Positions 18,972 through 30,150 of a DNA stretch of 64,000 bases are shown piece by piece. Numbering within the stretch: position 1 is the first letter of the stretch; each line of letters starts with the position of its first letter. The notes under the pieces are model-generated. The model was not told the DNA's origin. It saw only the letters and a program-made list of their open reading frames with translations, and did not search any database. This stretch comes from Streptococcus shenyangsis (lineage in GTDB: Bacteria > Bacillota > Bacilli > Lactobacillales > Streptococcaceae), in contig NZ_VFSH01000008.1 in NCBI RefSeq assembly GCF_006385785.1, positions 1 to 64,000 of the forward strand, read 5' to 3'. The translations under genes and the position numbers were made by a program.

Positions 18972-19119
18972 AAAAAAGGCCTCAAATTTGAAGCCTTTTT
19001 GTTTGTTTTTAGGTATGATTTTTAGGGATGTGAGATAAAACGTGCTGTCGGTAAAAGCAAGCCCCTACCGATACAACCTAAAAACACTCTTCACAACTAT
19101 CTCCCCGTGTTTTATTGAC
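18972..19119 (-). ncRNA. Candidate small RNA or dapD leader with terminator
   Basis: On the minus strand an extended -10 TGCTATACT (19126-19134) would start a transcript near 19119. The next 120 bases can fold: GAGATA pairs with TATCTC, GTTTTTAGG with CCTAAAAAT, and TCGGTA with TACCGA as an apical hairpin. It ends at 18972-19001 in a near-perfect palindrome AAAAAGGC...GCCTTTTTT. No reading frame of note lies inside. It is either an independent RNA of about 148 nt or an attenuating dapD leader. A lactic-acid-bacterial motif called asd RNA is one thing to compare, but I cannot confirm a match. Confidence 0.5.
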
Positions 19120-19160
19120 TATTCTAGTATAGCACACTTTTAGAATTAAGAAAAGACTTT

Positions 19161-20072
19161 TTATTTACTTTCTTTCGCTTCTTCTACCGATAGGAAAATC
19201 ATGGGTAAAATAATCAAGGCCATAGCTAGAAGGAGGGACCAATCTACTACCAAGCCTAAAAATAAAACACTCAACAAGGCGGAAGACAGAGGTTCACTGG
19301 CACTGATAACTGAAACCACCAAAGGAGAAACCAAGGACACAGCCTTCATGGAAATAAAAAAAGCAAAAGCCGTACCAAAGAAAGCGATAATAAGGCAAAT
19401 CAAGATACTCCAAATATCAGGAATAAAGGAAAGCTGATAAACCGGCGAGAGGACATTGCTAAACAAACCGGCCAAAATCATCCCCCACCCAACCGTGGGG
19501 ACAAAACCATAGCGCTTCGCAAAAGGCTGGGGCAAGATAACATTAAACATAACACCCATGGCACTCAACAGACCTGTTATAAGGGCTAATGGAGTCATAG
19601 ATAACTGAGAGAGATCTCCCTTTGTCGCCATCAAGCAAACACCCAACATGGCAACCAAAACATAAAAAATAGCGCTTTTTGACGCTCGTTTTTGATAAAC
19701 CAAGCGATTGTAAAAGAGGATAAAGACAGGACTTATAAACTGTAGAATAGTCGCTGTCGCTGCATTTGAGTATTCTACGCAGAGATAGAAAAAATACTGA
19801 ACTGAGAAAATTCCCAAAATAGCGTAGGCCAAAAAGGGCAAGTAATTTTTCTTGTCTCGCCAGATATCTAGCACTTGTGACTTTAATTGCATTGCAGACC
19901 AAACGAGCACAAGACTCCCTGCTAATGTCAAACGCATAGAGGTAATCCAGCCCGAAGACACCTGGTAATGGGTGAAGAAATATTCTCCTAAAATTCCACA
20001 GATTCCCCATATTAAGCCAGATAGGAGCGAATAAATGGTTCCTTTAACAATCTTTTTCTGATACTGATTCAT
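19161..20072 (-). CDS. DMT/EamA-family transporter
   Basis: This 303-residue membrane protein has ten predicted transmembrane segments in two EamA-type halves, the drug/metabolite transporter fold. The substrate is not evident. I chose MNQYQKK as start. The longer frame (21 more residues) runs through the pbp1b terminator and is an artefact. No normal ribosome-binding site precedes this ATG. Instead an extended -10 box places the likely transcription start on the A of the ATG, so the mRNA may be leaderless. Confidence 0.85.
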   Translation of the reverse strand: MNQYQKKIVKGTIYSLLSGLIWGICGILGEYFFTHYQVSSGWITSMRLTLAGSLVLVWSAMQLKSQVLDIWRDKKNYLPFLAYAILGIFSVQYFFYLCVEYSNAATATILQFISPVFILFYNRLVYQKRASKSAIFYVLVAMLGVCLMATKGDLSQLSMTPLALITGLLSAMGVMFNVILPQPFAKRYGFVPTVGWGMILAGLFSNVLSPVYQLSFIPDIWSILICLIIAFFGTAFAFFISMKAVSLVSPLVVSVISASEPLSSALLSVLFLGLVVDWSLLLAMALIILPMIFLSVEEAKESK

Positions 20073-20078
20073 ACCTTT

Positions 20079-20087
20079 ATTGTAACA
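20079..20087 (-). promoter_or_regulatory. Extended -10 promoter, apparently giving a leaderless mRNA
   Basis: The minus strand reads TGTTACAAT. Six bases separate the -10 hexamer from the transporter ATG, so transcription would begin on or next to the start codon. Confidence 0.55.
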
Positions 20088-20101
20088 CGAAAGGAAAAAA
20101 G

Positions 20102-20132
20102 AAAAAAGTGGCAATCCATTGATTGGCCACTT
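20102..20132 (-). terminator. Terminator of pbp1b
   Basis: The minus strand has AAGTGGC...GCCACTT arms with AATC/GATT inside, followed by TTTTTTC. It lies 23 bases after the pbp1b stop. Confidence 0.85.
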
Positions 20133-20154
20133 CATTTAGAAAAGTTTAAAGAAC

Positions 20155-22662
<2,508 letters not shown>

Positions 22663-22715
22663 TCAATAAAATAGCCACTTTCTTCCCTATTCTACTAGGC
22701 TATTACCCAAGTTTG

Positions 22716-22724
22716 TGATACAAT
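22716..22724 (+). promoter_or_regulatory. Extended -10 promoter of tyrS
   Basis: TGATACAAT lies 37 bases before the tyrS ATG. No -35 box is convincing and there is no T-box leader. Confidence 0.55.
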
Positions 22725-22761
22725 AGTTAGAAACAATAATTTTAAAAAGGAGAAAAGACAC

Positions 22762-24018
22762 ATGCACATTTTTGATGAGCTAAAAGAGCGTGGTTTGATT
22801 TTTCAAACGACTGATGAAGAAGCTTTGCGTAAAGCCCTAGAAGAAGGTCAAGTTTCTTATTATACTGGCTACGATCCAACCGCTGACAGCCTTCACCTAG
22901 GCCACCTTGTCGCAATCTTGACAAGTCGTCGCTTGCAGCTAGCAGGTCACAAACCTTATGCGCTCGTTGGCGGTGCTACAGGTCTCATCGGAGATCCGTC
23001 CTTCAAAGATGCTGAACGTAGTCTCCAAACAAAAGACACAGTAGATGGCTGGGTCAAGTCTATCCAAGGACAACTTTCTCGTTTTCTTGATTTTGAAAAT
23101 GGCGAAAACAAGGCTGTCATGGTCAACAACTACGACTGGTTTGGCAGCATCAGCTTCATTGACTTCCTCCGTGATATCGGAAAATACTTTACTGTCAACT
23201 ACATGATGAGCAAGGAGTCTGTGAAAAAACGGATTGAAACAGGAATTTCATACACTGAGTTTGCTTACCAAATCATGCAAGGTTACGACTTCTTCGTTCT
23301 TAACCAAGACCACAACGTAACGCTTCAAATCGGGGGTTCTGACCAGTGGGGAAATATGACAGCTGGTACTGAATTGCTTCGTCGTAAGGCTGACAAAACT
23401 GGACACGTTATCACTGTTCCACTGATCACAGATGCAACTGGTAAGAAATTTGGTAAATCAGAAGGAAACGCCGTCTGGCTTAATCCTGAAAAGACTTCTC
23501 CATACGAAATGTACCAATTTTGGATGAACGTTATGGACGCAGACGCTGTTCGCTTCTTGAAAATCTTTACTTTCTTGTCACTTGATGAGATTGAAGACAT
23601 CCGTAAACAATTTGAAGCAGCGCCACACGAACGCTTGGCTCAAAAAGTTTTGGCTCGTGAAGTCGTTACACTTGTTCACGGAGAAGAAGCCTACAAAGAA
23701 GCCCTCAATATCACTGAGCAACTCTTTGCAGGAAACATCAAAAACCTTTCTGTTAAAGAGCTCAAACAAGGACTTCGTGGTGTGCCAAACTACCAAGTAC
23801 AAGTAGACGAAAACCACAATATTGTGGAACTGCTCGTGTCAGCTGGTGTAGTTAACTCAAAACGCCAAGCCCGTGAAGACGTCCAAAACGGAGCTATCTA
23901 CGTCAACGGCGACCGCATCCAAGACCTTGACTATGTCTTAAGTGACACTGATAAGTTAGAGAATGAACTGACTGTTATCCGTCGCGGTAAGAAAAAATAC
24001 TTTGTATTGACTTACTAA
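22762..24018 (+). CDS. tyrS: Tyrosyl-tRNA synthetase
   Basis: This 418-residue class I synthetase charges tRNA-Tyr. The HIGH-type motif is HLGHLVAIL near residue 47 and the KMSKS-type motif is [10 protein letters not shown] near residue 230. A C-terminal S4 RNA-binding domain (roughly residues 350-415) completes the TyrS type I architecture. AAGGAG lies upstream. It is divergent from pbp1b and ends at a strong terminator. The leader is too short for the T-box control common in other Firmicutes. Confidence 0.97.
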   Translation: MHIFDELKERGLIFQTTDEEALRKALEEGQVSYYTGYDPTADSLHLGHLVAILTSRRLQLAGHKPYALVGGATGLIGDPSFKDAERSLQTKDTVDGWVKSIQGQLSRFLDFENGENKAVMVNNYDWFGSISFIDFLRDIGKYFTVNYMMSKESVKKRIETGISYTEFAYQIMQGYDFFVLNQDHNVTLQIGGSDQWGNMTAGTELLRRKADKTGHVITVPLITDATGKKFGKSEGNAVWLNPEKTSPYEMYQFWMNVMDADAVRFLKIFTFLSLDEIEDIRKQFEAAPHERLAQKVLAREVVTLVHGEEAYKEALNITEQLFAGNIKNLSVKELKQGLRGVPNYQVQVDENHNIVELLVSAGVVNSKRQAREDVQNGAIYVNGDRIQDLDYVLSDTDKLENELTVIRRGKKKYFVLTY

Positions 24019-24042
24019 ACTGTTCAACATTTACCTATAAAC

Positions 24043-24077
24043 AAAGGAGTTACCCTCAAGAAAGGTAACTCCTTTTT
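24043..24077 (+). terminator. Terminator of tyrS
   Basis: AAAGGAGTTACC pairs with GGTAACTCCTTT across a 9-base loop, followed by TTTG. It may also serve the convergent ATPase gene. Confidence 0.88.
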
Positions 24078-24096
24078 GCTGTGAATAGTCCCCTAC

Positions 24097-26157
24097 CTAT
24101 CCCTTAATAGACAGACTACGCAGGACTATGCGCAAGGTTGTTAGATTATGTAAGATGGAGAGATTTGAAGGACTGAGCCAATTAAACAAGCCAAAGCCAA
24201 TCAAACTACTATTTACGACAACGGTATCTTGAATATTCTTCTTGATGAGTGTTTGTAAAGATGATGATAGCCAATCCAACTCTCGGAAGAAATCCAAGCG
24301 ATTATCTAACAATAAGATATCACTCATCTGCTTAGAAATATCTGCACTCTCATTCATCACTACACCGATATCTGATAGGGTTAGAGCAGCTGAGTCATTC
24401 AACCCATCCCCAACCATCAAAATAGTGTGACCTGCTTTCTGTAGTTCCTCTACTAACTCAAATTTCCCATCAGGTTTCAAGTCTGTATAGACCTGATCAA
24501 AGGGCAAATCTTTGACTAATTCCTCTGTCCTAACCAAGGTATCTCCTGTTGCCAGAATCAATTTTTTCCCTTGTGCCTTAAGTTTCTCCAAGGCTGCTTT
24601 TGCTTCTTTTCTCAAAGGAGTATGAATGCAGAACATTCCAATCAATTCATTCTGATAAGCCAAGAATAAGAGATTGTAGTGACTCTTGTACTCTTCAATT
24701 AAAGCATTTTGTTCTGAACTGATATAAATCTGCTCATCCTGCATCAAGACATAATTCCCAATAAGAACTGGTTGGCCATCTATATGAGATTTGATCCCCT
24801 TGCTTGCAATATATTGGAGTTTCCCATGCATTTCCTCATGTTCAATCCCCTCTATCTCAGCTTGCTTGACGATGGCATTAGCGATAGGATGATAGATGTG
24901 CTCCTCAAGACAGGCACTGATTCTGAGAATATCTTCCTCACTATAGTCCCCAAAAGGTAACACCTTTTCAACTATAGGATAACTAGTTGTGATTGTTCCC
25001 GTCTTATCAAATAAGAAAGTATCAATTTCCAGATATTTCTCCAGAACATCTCCATCCTTAATCACCATTTCACGATTCAACCCCTCCTTGATAGCTGTCA
25101 AATAAGCTACAGGAGTAGAAATTTTCAAAGCACAGGAGAAATCGACCAATAGGAAAGAGATAGCCTTAGAAAAAGAACCTGTTAATAGGTAAGTCAGCCC
25201 AGCCCCCAAGAAATTATATTTGACGACCTTGTCCGCCATCTTGATGAAATAGCGTTGTTTCGTTTTCTTGTTTTCTTCAGATTTCTTCATCAACTCAATC
25301 AGTTGTAAAATCCGACTGTTCATCTGATTATCGGTTACACGAATGCGTAACTCTCCAGTTTCTAATACTGTATTTGCACAAACCAAATCAGACTCTCTTT
25401 TTTCAACTGGAAAACTCTCTCCCGTCAAGGAACTTTCGTTAACCATACCTAAACCTGAAACTACTTGTCCATCAAACAGAATTTCATTTCCTTGAGATAA
25501 GATCAAGACATCTCCTATTTGAACATCGGAACTCTTGATACTAACAACCGTATCGCCCTGTACTAGAAATACATCGCTCTCTTTTGCAAGAAGGCTTTGT
25601 TCTAAATCTGTTGCAGTTTTTTTCAAAGACCACTGATCTAAATGATTCCCCAAATCAAGCATAAACATGATATTGCTAGCTGTCTTGGATTGGTTCATAA
25701 ACAAGGACAATAAAATCGCCGAACAGTCCAAGACCTCCATCGTTAGTTCCTTACGCGCTAGTGTTTGATAGGCTTCTCTAATATAGCCCAAAGCCTGATA
25801 ACAAGTCCATATATAGCGAATTGGAGACGGTACAAGACTACGAAAAAGTACACGCTTAATCGCTGCACCTGAAACAATAGAATAAGCACTCTCTTCTCTA
25901 CGAATGGGAAGAGTCATCAACTCAGAAACTTTCCCTTTATCAATTCTTTTTAAAAAGGCTTCTGCATTATCTAATACAGAAAAGCCTTCTTTTATGCGTA
26001 GAGTAAAGTGCTGTTGATCCATGTAAAACTGGATAGACTCAATCCCCTTTTCATCTCTCGCCAAGGAACGAAGATAGTCTTGAATATCCAAGGTGAGTGA
26101 AAAAGAAGATGATAGTCGGATATGTTGGTATCCTCTATGTAGCACTTTAAAAGACAT
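24097..26157 (-). CDS. P1B-like cation-transporting P-type ATPase
   Basis: This 686-residue membrane ATPase has TGES (245-248) in the actuator domain, the phosphorylation motif DKTGTIT (Asp384) and the hinge GDGLNDS (583-589). The His-Pro pair (423-424) is typical of P1B metal pumps. The intramembrane metal motif, usually CPC or SPC before ALxxSTP, reads FSC followed by ALKISTP, so the conserved Pro is missing. The N-terminal 80 residues may form a degenerate metal-binding domain without Cys-x-x-Cys. The cation is unknown. It begins one base after the 92-residue membrane-associated gene and is probably co-transcribed with it. Confidence 0.87.
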   Translation of the reverse strand: MSFKVLHRGYQHIRLSSSFSLTLDIQDYLRSLARDEKGIESIQFYMDQQHFTLRIKEGFSVLDNAEAFLKRIDKGKVSELMTLPIRREESAYSIVSGAAIKRVLFRSLVPSPIRYIWTCYQALGYIREAYQTLARKELTMEVLDCSAILLSLFMNQSKTASNIMFMLDLGNHLDQWSLKKTATDLEQSLLAKESDVFLVQGDTVVSIKSSDVQIGDVLILSQGNEILFDGQVVSGLGMVNESSLTGESFPVEKRESDLVCANTVLETGELRIRVTDNQMNSRILQLIELMKKSEENKKTKQRYFIKMADKVVKYNFLGAGLTYLLTGSFSKAISFLLVDFSCALKISTPVAYLTAIKEGLNREMVIKDGDVLEKYLEIDTFLFDKTGTITTSYPIVEKVLPFGDYSEEDILRISACLEEHIYHPIANAIVKQAEIEGIEHEEMHGKLQYIASKGIKSHIDGQPVLIGNYVLMQDEQIYISSEQNALIEEYKSHYNLLFLAYQNELIGMFCIHTPLRKEAKAALEKLKAQGKKLILATGDTLVRTEELVKDLPFDQVYTDLKPDGKFELVEELQKAGHTILMVGDGLNDSAALTLSDIGVVMNESADISKQMSDILLLDNRLDFFRELDWLSSSLQTLIKKNIQDTVVVNSSLIGFGLFNWLSPSNLSILHNLTTLRIVLRSLSIKG

Positions 26158-26158
26158 A

Positions 26159-26437
26159 TTATTCCCCTATAAGGCTATCTAATTGCTCTTCTTTTTTCTC
26201 TTGCTCGTACAAATATTTGGCATCTTGCAAGACATCATCTCCATGTTGCTTCACAACAGAAACAGATGCATCTAGCTCGTCTTTTAACTTATAAGCCTTA
26301 GCCAAAGCTTTAGAATAACCTTTTTTAGCTTCCTTACTTGCTAAGATTTTCAAGCCAAGGGTACCAAATGCGACACCACCCAAAAAGAGTGATGATTTTT
26401 TCGCAACTTTTGCGACGCTTAATACTTCTTTTAACAT
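26159..26437 (-). CDS. Small membrane-associated protein upstream of the P-type ATPase
   Basis: This 92-residue protein has a short amphipathic or hydrophobic N-terminal stretch (about residues 12-30, Gly-rich), then a long Lys/Glu-rich likely helix to the acidic C-terminus. The ATG follows GGAGG by 8 bases. An upstream in-frame start is not supported. The stop and the ATPase ATG are nearly contiguous, which suggests translational coupling and a role in the same process, such as an accessory subunit of the metal pump. That role is inference; I do not recognise the family. Confidence 0.75.
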   Translation of the reverse strand: MLKEVLSVAKVAKKSSLFLGGVAFGTLGLKILASKEAKKGYSKALAKAYKLKDELDASVSVVKQHGDDVLQDAKYLYEQEKKEEQLDSLIGE

Positions 26438-26588
26438 ACTTATTTCCTCCTTATCATTATTATATAGCAATTTAGATATAAAAGCAATTTCATTTCATAA
26501 ATTGGAGAATCAGTTTTATTTCTACTGAATCTCTCATCTACTTATTCCTAAAGTTGCTTTCATCTGCCTCTTTTGATACACTTAAACT

Positions 26589-27437
26589 ATGAATACAAAT
26601 CTCAAACCCAAACTTCAGCGTTTTGCTTCTGCCACTGCCTTTGCCTGTCCTATCTGCCAAGAAAAGCTGACTCTGGTTGAGAGCAGTCTCAAATGTAGCA
26701 ATCGCCATTCTTTTGACCTAGCAAAATTCGGCTATGTCAATCTAGCTCCTCAAATCAAGCAATCTACCAACTACGACAAGGAAAATTTTCAAAATCGTCA
26801 ACAAATCCTAGAAGCCGGCTTTTACCAAGCTATTTTAGATGCTGTATCTGACTTGCTTGCAAGATCAAAAACTAGCACCACAGTCTTAGATATCGGCTGT
26901 GGCGAAGGATTCTATTCTCGCAAACTCCAAGAAAGTCATCCTGACAAAACCTTCTATGCCTTTGATATTTCCAAAGATTCCGTCCAAATCGCTGCCAAGA
27001 GCGAACCCAACTGGGCAGTCAATTGGTTCGTTGGTGACTTAGCTCGTCTTCCTATAAAAGACGCCAGCATGGATATCCTGCTTGATATCTTCTCACCTGC
27101 CAACTATGGAGAATTTCGTCGCGTTTTATCCAAAGACGGTATCTTGATAAAGGTTATTCCAACTAAAAATCACCTCAAAGAAATCCGTCAGAAGGTACAA
27201 GACCAGCTTACAAACAAGAACTATTCCAACCAAGATATCAAAAATCATTTCCAAGAACACTTTACCATCCTATCTAGCCAAACGGCCTCTCTGACTAAGA
27301 CTATCACAGCAGATCAGCTCCAAGCCCTACTCAGTATGACTCCGCTCCTCTTTCACATCGACCAGAGCAAGATTGACTGGAGCCAACTGACAGAGATTAC
27401 CATTGAGGCAGAGATTTTGGTTGGGAAAGCAATCTAA
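26589..27437 (+). CDS. rlmA(II): 23S rRNA (guanine-N1)-methyltransferase RlmA(II)
   Basis: This 282-residue enzyme has an N-terminal zinc site C20, C23, C36, H40 (CPIC...CSNRH) and a Rossmann methyltransferase core starting at VLDIGCGEGFYS. These are the hallmarks of RlmA. In Gram-positives the RlmA(II)/TlrB type methylates G748 of 23S rRNA, which affects macrolide/ketolide binding (family knowledge). The start is the first Met after the leader, without a strong ribosome-binding site. It is followed by a strong hairpin terminator and is divergent from the ATPase operon. Confidence 0.92.
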   Translation: MNTNLKPKLQRFASATAFACPICQEKLTLVESSLKCSNRHSFDLAKFGYVNLAPQIKQSTNYDKENFQNRQQILEAGFYQAILDAVSDLLARSKTSTTVLDIGCGEGFYSRKLQESHPDKTFYAFDISKDSVQIAAKSEPNWAVNWFVGDLARLPIKDASMDILLDIFSPANYGEFRRVLSKDGILIKVIPTKNHLKEIRQKVQDQLTNKNYSNQDIKNHFQEHFTILSSQTASLTKTITADQLQALLSMTPLLFHIDQSKIDWSQLTEITIEAEILVGKAI

Positions 27438-27486
27438 ACTAGAGTTCGCAAAGGTAGAAAACTTACCGAAAATCTTCAATATTACA

Positions 27487-27531
27487 AAAACGCATAAGAA
27501 CAGGTGCTAAAACCTTAATCTTATGCGTTTT
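27487..27531 (+). terminator. Terminator of rlmA(II)
   Basis: AAAACGCATAAGA pairs with TCTTATGCGTTTT, a perfect 13-bp stem with a 19-base loop. The T content allows termination in either direction, so it may also serve the small ORFs coming from the right. Confidence 0.82.
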
Positions 27532-27564
27532 GTTATGCAAAAATCGCTGGAGTTTCTATACACA

Positions 27565-27735
27565 TTAAGTGGAAATCTTTGAAACCAGTTCTTTTAATAA
27601 CCATTGAATATCATACATTACATTTACCCCAAATATGATATAGGCCGTATAAATCAAGTATTTCGATTTCTCTCGCCTCAAAGAATAGATCTTGTACAAG
27701 ATAAACAAATTTAAAATAATAAATAATAGAGACAA
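27565..27735 (-). CDS. TTG-started 56-residue membrane peptide, function unknown
   Basis: On the minus strand a TTG at 27733-27735 follows GGAGGA by 5 bases and opens a 56-codon frame. The product has two hydrophobic segments, one at about residues 2-15 and a weaker one near 32-45. A charged patch RREKSKY lies between them. It is downstream of the 68-residue membrane protein gene and probably shares its transcript. The strong ribosome-binding site and the transmembrane composition favour a real gene. I know of no homologue. Confidence 0.5.
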   Translation of the reverse strand: MSLLFIILNLFILYKIYSLRREKSKYLIYTAYIIFGVNVMYDIQWLLKELVSKIST

Positions 27736-27789
27736 AATCTTCCTCCAAAATCAATATTAAAAGTAGCCAGTCAGGCATATACCTCATAT

Positions 27790-27996
27790 TTATTTTCGAT
27801 TCGAGATAATAAACTTATCAATAAATAGCAATTGATATAAGGCAAGTACAAATCCCCAGAAACTCCCTCGAAGCGAGATTTCTTGATGATTGAGAGGAAA
27901 CAAATCATGGTTACCTATATAGAGGCATGTTAAAATAACAAATAGAATCCAAAATAAATCCGTCCATTTATATTTTGAAAAATATTTTTTCCACAT
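27790..27996 (-). CDS. Small two-helix membrane protein, function unknown
   Basis: This 68-residue protein has two hydrophobic segments (about residues 13-27 and 47-60) flanked by basic residues, the pattern of a small inner-membrane protein. AAGAAGGTG lies upstream of the ATG. It sits just downstream of the ABC permease terminator and upstream of the TTG-started peptide. Bacteriocin-immunity or transporter-accessory roles are common for such genes near ABC loci, but nothing in the sequence proves this. Confidence 0.6.
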   Translation of the reverse strand: MWKKYFSKYKWTDLFWILFVILTCLYIGNHDLFPLNHQEISLRGSFWGFVLALYQLLFIDKFIISNRK

Positions 27997-28098
27997 AAAA
28001 ACACCTTCTTTCCTACAATTATATTATAATACTTTATGTAAGCGAATACAAGGGATGTGAGGTAATCAACTACGAAGAAACATGAGGTTGAAGACAGT

Positions 28099-28125
28099 AA
28101 AAACCAGCATTTTAAGCGCTGGTTT
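28099..28125 (-). terminator. Terminator of the first ABC transporter operon
   Basis: The minus strand has AAACCAGC/GCTGGTTT arms with an inner loop, followed by TTTTTAC. It abuts the permease stop. Confidence 0.8.
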
Positions 28126-28912
28126 ACTGTTTTAAACTAGGTTTCTTACAAAACTTACTAACACTAAACTTTAAAAAAGTTAGTTTTTGAAGTTGATTAA
28201 TTGTTAGTTTTCCAAACTGTACTCTTTTTTTATTTTTTAAACCCCAATAACTAAGGGCAAGTAATGCTACAACCCAAGCAAAAGTGATTCCCAAACTGTC
28301 AAAATTCAACTTGAAATCTGGTTTATTAAAGAAATCTACATAAACTCCTAAGAAGGTTGTATCCATAAATTTCTTGATCTCTGAGCTAACTTGAGAAAAC
28401 ATTGGCAAGAATGAGAGACCAAGCATTGGAATCAAACCATAAACCTGAGCCTGAGTTTGTGTCTCTGAAATAGCTCCAATCACTAAATTTAAGAGGATTG
28501 TACATAATGCTACCAGAGAAGCTACTACAAGGTATACAGGATAATCTTTTGCGAAATCCACTTCAACCATAATAGGGAAAGAAATAACTGCAGCCAAGGC
28601 AAAGATTACAGGATAAAACAACACGGAAACAAGATATTCTCCACGGCGAACTCCGCTTAAAATGAGTGTTTTAAAAATTCTTTTTTCTTTTTCCTCTGCA
28701 ATAGAGTTTGAAATCATTGACCCAGAAGAAAATGAGAATGCCATTGTTAAAGAACTATACAATAGTGTTTTCCCTTGAGTACCATCTGTATTCATAAAAT
28801 TTTGGAAGAGTAGAACCAGAAAGAATGGGAATACTACTTGTACCAAAGTGTTTTTGTTTGTTAATAATACTTGTGTCCTCAACCAGATAAGGGCTAAAAT
28901 TCTCTTAAACAT
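28124..28912 (-). CDS. ABC-2 type permease
   Basis: This 262-residue membrane protein has six hydrophobic segments in the ABC-2 layout, with a cytosolic EEKEKRIFKTLILSGV loop after the second helix. It resembles the permease at 44896-45594 in length, loop sequence and N-terminal LIWLRTQVLL. The two ABC loci are therefore paralogous. The start overlaps the ATPase stop by 8 bases. With the cognate ATPase interrupted by an amber codon, this transporter may be inactive unless read-through or another ATPase serves it. Confidence 0.85.
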   Translation of the reverse strand: MFKRILALIWLRTQVLLTNKNTLVQVVFPFFLVLLFQNFMNTDGTQGKTLLYSSLTMAFSFSSGSMISNSIAEEKEKRIFKTLILSGVRRGEYLVSVLFYPVIFALAAVISFPIMVEVDFAKDYPVYLVVASLVALCTILLNLVIGAISETQTQAQVYGLIPMLGLSFLPMFSQVSSEIKKFMDTTFLGVYVDFFNKPDFKLNFDSLGITFAWVVALLALSYWGLKNKKRVQFGKLTINQLQKLTFLKFSVSKFCKKPSLKQ

Positions 28913-29729
28913 CTAATTTTTCTCCTGTCAATTTAATAAAAATATCTTCTAAAGTTGGTTCACATGAGTGAATCGTCATCATTTTTTTATAATCTTCTTG
29001 CTGCAAGTCTTCAAAGCGCACTACCTTTTTAGTAGAATCACTATAAGTTACTGCAACTTTTTTTTCCGTGTTGTATTTTTGGATAATTTCGCTTGGGCTT
29101 CCTTGTTCAATAAGATCACCTTTATTCAAAAGAGCTAGGTTATCACATAATAAAGTCGCCTCATTCATATCATGAGTAGTTAAGAAAATGGTTGTTCCTC
29201 TTTCCTTTAACTCCTATAGTAATTTGTGAATCTTCTTTGAGGTGGTGGGATCTAACCCACTTGTAGGTTCGTCTAAAAATAGAACTTTAGGGTAATTGAT
29301 TAAAGCACGAGCTAAAAGCATTCGTTGACGCATTCCTGTAGAAAGTTTCTCAGCTGGAGTGTCTTTACTATCATACAGACCAACTTGTTTTAGAATTTCT
29401 TCAATTCGAGATTTTGAAACTCCGTATAGTCTTGCAAATAGCAACAAGTTATTGTACAAACTTAATTTTTCGTAATAACCACTTGTGTCACCTACTAAAC
29501 CTAACTCTTCAAAATCTGACGGAAGTAATTTTTGAGAATCTTTCCCTAATAATTCTGTCTTTCCGCTGTTAGCCTGTAGCTGTCCTGTCAGAATATTGAT
29601 CATTGTTGTTTTCCCTGAACCAGATGGACCTAGGAATCCAAAAATTTCTCCTTCGTTTATTGAAAAACTAATTTGATTTAAAGCAATATTATCTCCAAAT
29701 CGCTTTGTAACTCTTTCTACCTTAATCAT
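28905..29729 (-). pseudogene. ABC transporter ATPase with an in-frame amber stop
   Basis: The full frame is 274 codons plus stop, the same length as the intact paralogue at 45587-46411. Walker A GPSGSGKTT, signature LSTGMRQR and Walker B LFLDEPTSGLD precede a TAG at 29214-29216, after KIHKLL. The reading frame then continues as ELKERGTTIFLTTHDMNEA to the normal end. The paralogue has Gln (CAG-type codon) at that point, so a single C-to-T change explains the stop. The truncated product lacks the H-loop (TTHD) and C-terminal domain. Remaining possibilities are a recent inactivation, suppression or a sequencing error. Confidence 0.9.
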
Positions 29730-29770
29730 TGTATTACCTCTTTCTAATGATAAATTGTATTTTAGAAACT

Positions 29771-29992
29771 TCACTCACTCCCATCGGTTATGTCAACAAC
29801 TCTAATTCTAGGCTTTAAGTTAGAGTCCATTTTGATTTCTCTCATTTCATTTGGAAGCAAGAGAACTAATTTTAGTAGCTTCTCATCAAGTGTTACTTTA
29901 CATAGGCGTCTGCTATCTAGACTATTTTTGATAATCAGATAGTCCTTCTTGACAAATTTTTCATCCATATAATAGTCAATTGTTTTTACCAT
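29771..29992 (-). CDS. Hypothetical protein heading the ABC operon
   Basis: This 73-residue soluble, mixed-charge protein has no transmembrane segment and no motif I recognise. GGGAGGAAAAT precedes the ATG. It lies 41 bases upstream of the ATPase gene and downstream of the regulator's terminator/operator palindromes, so it is the first gene of the ABC operon. Its role is unknown. Confidence 0.65.
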   Translation of the reverse strand: MVKTIDYYMDEKFVKKDYLIIKNSLDSRRLCKVTLDEKLLKLVLLLPNEMREIKMDSNLKPRIRVVDITDGSE

Positions 29993-30075
29993 ATTTTCCT
30001 CCCGCCTGCTAATCTACATCCCGTTAAATAGTAATGTTTCTAGCATTGCGTTCTGCTTAACTTATTTACACTAAC

Positions 30076-30133
30076 AGTATATCCCTTATGAGAGTAAAAA
30101 AACAGGACATTTATGTCCACTGACATTTATGTC
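30076..30133 (-). promoter_or_regulatory. Promoter and tandem palindromic operator of the ABC operon
   Basis: A -10 box TATACT (30076-30081, minus strand) has no good -35 box. Directly upstream lie two identical palindromes, GACATTTATGTC at 30106-30117 and 30122-30133, with centres 16 bp apart. A weak -35 plus adjacent paired operators suggests activation, most simply by the HTH regulator encoded next door. The same palindromes also form a hairpin with a T-run that can terminate the regulator transcript. Confidence 0.55.
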
Positions 30134-30150
30134 CTGTTTTTAAATTGAAA

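Noticed and set aside
19543-20010. Alternative same-strand frame inside the DMT transporter
   Set aside because: Overlaps the transmembrane protein in another frame, with Ser/Arg-rich composition and no start signal.
20073-20135. N-terminal extension of the DMT transporter
   Set aside because: The extra codons fall in the pbp1b terminator hairpin and upstream of the transporter's own -10 box.
30016-30050. Ten-codon frame MLETLLFNGM as a possible pheromone for the RRNPP-like regulator
   Set aside because: No ribosome-binding site, too short for a secreted precursor and no signal features.
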